A stretch of 64,000 bases of DNA, taken from the NCBI RefSeq assembly GCF_023156385.1, contig NZ_JAKZAK010000017.1, forward strand, positions 1-64,000. Reading direction: 5' to 3'. The notes under the pieces are model-generated. The model ran no database searches and was not told where the DNA came from. It saw only the letters and a list, made by a program, of their open reading frames with translations. The translations under genes were made by a program, and so were the position numbers. This DNA comes from Marinobacter xestospongiae (lineage in GTDB: Bacteria > Pseudomonadota > Gammaproteobacteria > Pseudomonadales > Oleiphilaceae). Below are positions 63,558 to 64,000 of the stretch, in pieces (within the stretch, counting starts at the first letter, position 1; every line of letters starts with the position of its first letter).

Positions 63558-64000
63558 CCGAAACCCGCCTTCGCACCTACACCCACCTGGCGGGCTACGG
63601 CCTGACCACCCTGTTCATTGCCGTGCTGGCGATGCAGAACCTGCGCTACGGCTTCTACCCACTGTTCTATCTTGCCAGCGGCCTGGCCCTGCTCACCCTG
63701 GCGGGCATAGCCTACACCGTCCTGGCCCGGCGCCAGCAGCTAAGGGCCCCCGGCCACGGTTTCATTCTGGCGGCCCTCAACGGGATTGTCGTGGCCGCCC
63801 TGTTCACCCTGGACCACGCCGATATCAGCCACTGGTGTCTGCCTCTGCTGATGCTCAACCTGTTGATCCTGCCGTTGCGCCACGGCCTGATCCTGTCGCT
63901 GCTGACGGCGACCCTGCTGACCCTGTTCCTGCTGATCCACCAAAGCCTGTCGGACGCTGTGCTGGTTGGCTTCGCCGCCATCATCCTGATCAGCGCCGGC
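63554..64000 (+). CDS. Membrane protein, truncated by the window end
   Basis: The first 149 codons of a gene that runs off the window. Translation from GTG 63554 (overlapping the upstream stop) gives five or so closely packed hydrophobic helices with little loop. This resembles the membrane half of sensor-type diguanylate cyclases, including the protein encoded just upstream, but the cytoplasmic domain lies outside. No stop codon occurs in the frame up to 64000. Confidence 0.65.
   Translation, partial: MTETRLRTYTHLAGYGLTTLFIAVLAMQNLRYGFYPLFYLASGLALLTLAGIAYTVLARRQQLRAPGHGFILAALNGIVVAALFTLDHADISHWCLPLLMLNLLILPLRHGLILSLLTATLLTLFLLIHQSLSDAVLVGFAAIILISAG

Overview
This is a GC-rich, gene-dense stretch of a gammaproteobacterial chromosome. 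The organism is probably a free-living marine or halophilic relative of Marinobacter or Pseudomonas. I infer this from gene order: rpsF-rpsR-DUF2232-rplI-dnaB-alr, rnr-rlmB, mpl-ubiX, and proA-nadD-rsfS-rlmH-mrdA-rodA-rlpA-dacC-ybeD-lipB. The exact genus cannot be fixed from the window alone. I see no insertion sequences, phage genes, CRISPR arrays or rRNA. The only RNA genes recognised are two identical tRNA-Leu(CAG) genes.

Layout. 0-6.5 kb is an accessory-flavoured segment: a macrodomain ADP-ribose hydrolase with a small membrane partner, a class D (OXA-type) beta-lactamase, a LysR regulator divergent from an MdtJI-like SMR efflux pair, and a nitrosative-stress module (NsrR, a small membrane protein and a short hemerythrin RIC/DnrN protein) around a clear NsrR operator. 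A lipoprotein and an orphan UbiA-family prenyltransferase follow. 6.7-14.7 kb is the most interesting region: a DmdA/GcvT-like methyltransferase, a MetF-like reductase and formate-THF ligase on one strand, then a GbdR-like GlxA/AraC regulator and an FAD-GcvT fusion dehydrogenase on the other. Together they look like an inducible pathway that strips methyl groups from an osmolyte-like compound onto tetrahydrofolate and oxidises them to formate.

15-31 kb is mixed: a lipoprotein, MetY, a Tat-exported multicopper oxidase, LipA, a chemotaxis transducer, an RND-superfamily exporter with a DPF-repeat loop, a Spy-like protein, a YlqF-type GTPase, an AraC regulator, an Mpo1-like protein, FabB, Anr (with an FNR box in its own leader), a degenerate RmlD-like protein and a small conserved protein. 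31-40 kb is core: alr, dnaB, the rplI/rpsR/rpsF operon, rlmB, rnr and the tRNA-Leu pair. 40-53 kb holds a large lipoprotein, a long-chain-type acyl-CoA dehydrogenase with ubiX and mpl, a probable PPi-dependent phosphofructokinase, glutaredoxin, a Cache chemoreceptor, YqaA, an ABC1 kinase and an active-type diguanylate cyclase.

53-62 kb is the cell-elongation and lipoate block, transcribed leftward from proA to lipB. It lacks mltB, and lipA lies 33 kb away. The right edge has a degenerate GGDEF protein translationally coupled to a membrane protein cut by the window end.

Most intergenic gaps are under 300 bases. Several carry recognisable terminators or operators, which are listed. Starts were moved from the longest open frame where a Shine-Dalgarno sequence or the family N-terminus favoured a downstream codon, including GTG and TTG starts.
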